From positions 8,456 through 13,594 of the forward strand of contig DNGF01000009.1 in NCBI GenBank assembly GCA_003486665.1: a stretch of 5,139 nucleotides of DNA. Direction: 5' to 3'. Below the pieces are notes generated by a model that was not told the DNA's origin, ran no database searches, and saw nothing but the letters and a program-made list of their open reading frames with translations. The stretch's first letter is position 1. Every line of letters begins with the position of its first letter. The DNA comes from Oscillospiraceae bacterium. Lineage in GTDB: Bacteria > Bacillota > Clostridia > Oscillospirales > Acutalibacteraceae. The translations under genes and the position numbers were made by a program. Below, piece by piece: positions 3,867 through 5,139 of the stretch.

Positions 3867-5036
3867 ATGGCTAAAACAGCAAAACGACCTGACGGAAGAT
3901 TTCAACGTCAGGTTTATCTCGGCAGAATCAACGGCAAAAGACAATATAAAGTCGTGTACGGAAAAACCGAAAAGGAAGTTGAAAAGAAAGTCAGAGAAAT
4001 AAAAAATCAGCTTGACAGAGGAATTAATATTGTCGAAAGTTCAACACCTTTTGCCGATTGCGTGAAAAAATGGCTGTCAACGATGAAGTTTCAAACATCA
4101 GAGTCACAGTATAATCTTTATGAATACCGTATATCCGTATTTGTTGAACGCTTGGGCAATTATCCCCTGCGCCATATTAAGCCTGAAAACCTGCAAGCCG
4201 TGTTAAACGATATAGCCGTTAACAATCCTACCACCAATAATCCCTCGTCATACAAGACCGTGTTAAATTATAAAAATACCGTGCAGATATTTTATAAATA
4301 TCTGACTGACAACCGATATATTGATTTTGATTCCTCAAAAGCTCTTATAATACCCAAACAGGCCGCGCCGAAAAAGGACAGGCGAGCCTTAACTACCGAA
4401 GAGCAAAACCGAGTTCGCACCTTTAAGCACCGTGCACAGCTTCCGGCTATGATCGCTATGCTCTGCGGTTTAAGGCGAGGCGAAATATCCGCCTTAAAAT
4501 GGTCTGACATAGACTTCAAAGAAAAGACGATCACTGTTTCAAAGTCATTTGATTTCAAGAACAATAAGGTAAAGCTTCCTAAAACTGCCGCAAGTATCAG
4601 AACGGTACCAATGCCCGATGAGCTGATACAATTCTTAAAGCCGTTGAAAGGTAAAAAGAACAGTCTTGTCGTCACAAACACAAAGGGCGGTACAATGACC
4701 GAAACGAATTGGCGTCACCTGTGGGAATCATACTTGTATAATTACAATCACACTTTCGGCGATTTAAAAGGCTGGAAGCCGACGCTGCACAACAAGAAAG
4801 AGCCTATGGTTGTTGAACCGTTCACGATGCACTGTTTACGTCATACATATGCAACGCTGCTTTACGATGCCGATGTTGATGTTATGACCGCAAGAGACCT
4901 GCTCGGACACTCAGACGTACAAACTACAATGGGAATTTATACGCATCTTTCAGAAGAAAAGAAAAAATCTTCCATTGAAAAGCTAAACGACTTTTTGAAC
5001 AGTGCAAGTCAACATGCAAGTCAAAAAGCAGTGTAA
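3867..5036 (+). CDS. int: Tyrosine recombinase/integrase of a mobile element
   Basis: 389 aa, full length for Tn916/phage-type integrases. Start ATG 3867 (MAKTAKRPDGRFQRQVYLGR) with AAAGGA at 3850-3855. An earlier in-frame ATG at 3669 would add an unlikely leader through the hairpin region. Domains: an N-terminal arm-binding three-strand domain (about residues 8-50); a SAM-like core-binding domain (about 58-150); and a C-terminal catalytic domain (172-375). Catalytic residues are all present: Arg203 in CGLRRGEISAL, Lys239 in KLPKTAAS, His322 and Arg325 in MHCLRHTYATLL, His348 in LLGHSD, and the nucleophile Tyr358 in MGIYTHL. It should therefore be active in strand exchange at the element's ends. 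It reads toward the tRNA-derived attachment site 40 nt downstream. No excisionase gene is visible in the window. The leader carries three hairpins, and no convincing promoter was found. Confidence 0.97.
   Translation: MAKTAKRPDGRFQRQVYLGRINGKRQYKVVYGKTEKEVEKKVREIKNQLDRGINIVESSTPFADCVKKWLSTMKFQTSESQYNLYEYRISVFVERLGNYPLRHIKPENLQAVLNDIAVNNPTTNNPSSYKTVLNYKNTVQIFYKYLTDNRYIDFDSSKALIIPKQAAPKKDRRALTTEEQNRVRTFKHRAQLPAMIAMLCGLRRGEISALKWSDIDFKEKTITVSKSFDFKNNKVKLPKTAASIRTVPMPDELIQFLKPLKGKKNSLVVTNTKGGTMTETNWRHLWESYLYNYNHTFGDLKGWKPTLHNKKEPMVVEPFTMHCLRHTYATLLYDADVDVMTARDLLGHSDVQTTMGIYTHLSEEKKKSSIEKLNDFLNSASQHASQKAV
5003..5024 (+). repeat. Tandem direct repeat near the integrase 3' end, candidate arm-type site
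   Basis: TGCAAGTCAA occurs at 5003-5012 and again at 5015-5024, with a 12-nt period, inside the last codons of the integrase and about 50 nt from the attachment core. The non-multiple-of-helix spacing in low-constraint C-terminal codons fits direct-repeat arm sites bound by the N-terminal domain of such integrases (inference). Confidence 0.45.
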
Positions 5037-5076
5037 ATGTTGATATATAAGTGTTTGAGCCTATCGTTGCCGTTTC

Positions 5077-5099
5077 TTCAAATCCCGCCACTCCGACCA
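5077..5099 (+). other. Attachment site: 3' end of a tRNA-Pro gene
   Basis: The 23 nt run from the T-loop (TTCAAAT) through the 3' T-stem strand and acceptor strand CACTCCG, discriminator A, and encoded CCA (5097-5099). Bacterial tRNA-Pro genes typically begin CGGAGTG, which is complementary to CACTCCG. The five bases before the T-loop (GTTTC) do not pair with the T-stem strand CCCGC, so this is only the 3' fragment and not a gene. A tRNA 3' end next to an integrase is the classical att core; sequence after 5099 is probably chromosome. Confidence 0.83.
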
Positions 5100-5139
5100 C
5101 CTGAAACCGTTGATAAATAAGGGCACTGAAAAACCACAG

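Noticed and set aside
3682..4002. Second plus-strand frame overlapping the integrase start
   Set aside because: It overlaps the integrase in another frame and resembles no known excisionase.
4292..4681. Minus-strand open frame inside the integrase
   Set aside because: It is antisense to the catalytic domain; no independent support.
5041..5099. Complete tRNA gene at the right end
   Set aside because: Only the T-loop to CCA part is present; the preceding bases do not form the T-stem, anticodon arm or 5' acceptor strand.

Overview
The window looks like the right-hand end of an integrated mobile element (ICE, prophage or related island) in an AT-rich, low-GC Gram-positive host, most likely a gut clostridial lineage (Ruminococcaceae, Lachnospiraceae or Eubacterium-like). 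The reasons are the Shine-Dalgarno sequences, the TTGACA/TATAAT promoters, the protein families present, and a tyrosine integrase reading toward a 23-nt tRNA 3' end (5077-5099) that matches the terminal part of a tRNA-Pro gene. The organism is inferred; no marker gene fixes it.

Layout. (1) Positions 1-980: the C-terminal part of an FtsK/SpoIIIE-type DNA translocase, cut by the window edge. (2) 1015-1824: a membrane protein with an N-terminal TM2 domain, a third membrane segment, a long Thr-rich linker and a C-terminal Ada-like zinc-binding module; it probably shares an operon with the translocase. (3) 1880-2553: a complete type III toxin-antitoxin locus of CptIN/ToxIN type. It has a consensus promoter, a structured RNA with two 45-nt repeats, a strong intrinsic terminator, and then a 154-aa endoribonuclease-toxin gene. 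(4) 2566-3650, minus strand: an Abi_2 (AbiD/AbiF) HEPN protein with its own promoter, a structured RNA between promoter and start codon, and a terminator. (5) 3651-3866: a hairpin-rich leader. (6) 3867-5036: the integrase. (7) 5077-5099: the attachment site, probably followed by chromosome.

The main point of interest is the cargo between the TM2 gene and the integrase. Two convergent modules, each an RNA linked to an RNA-targeting protein, lie side by side: a type III toxin-antitoxin pair (+) and an ncRNA-AbiF pair (-). They meet at one hairpin that is the AbiF terminator. The antitoxin repeats differ from each other by compensatory base changes in both helices of a predicted H-type pseudoknot, which supports the fold from this sequence alone. 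Both modules belong to families tied to phage abortive infection or element maintenance, so the region reads as a small defence island carried by the element. A hairpin sequence found after the toxin gene recurs in the integrase leader, bracketing the AbiF module.
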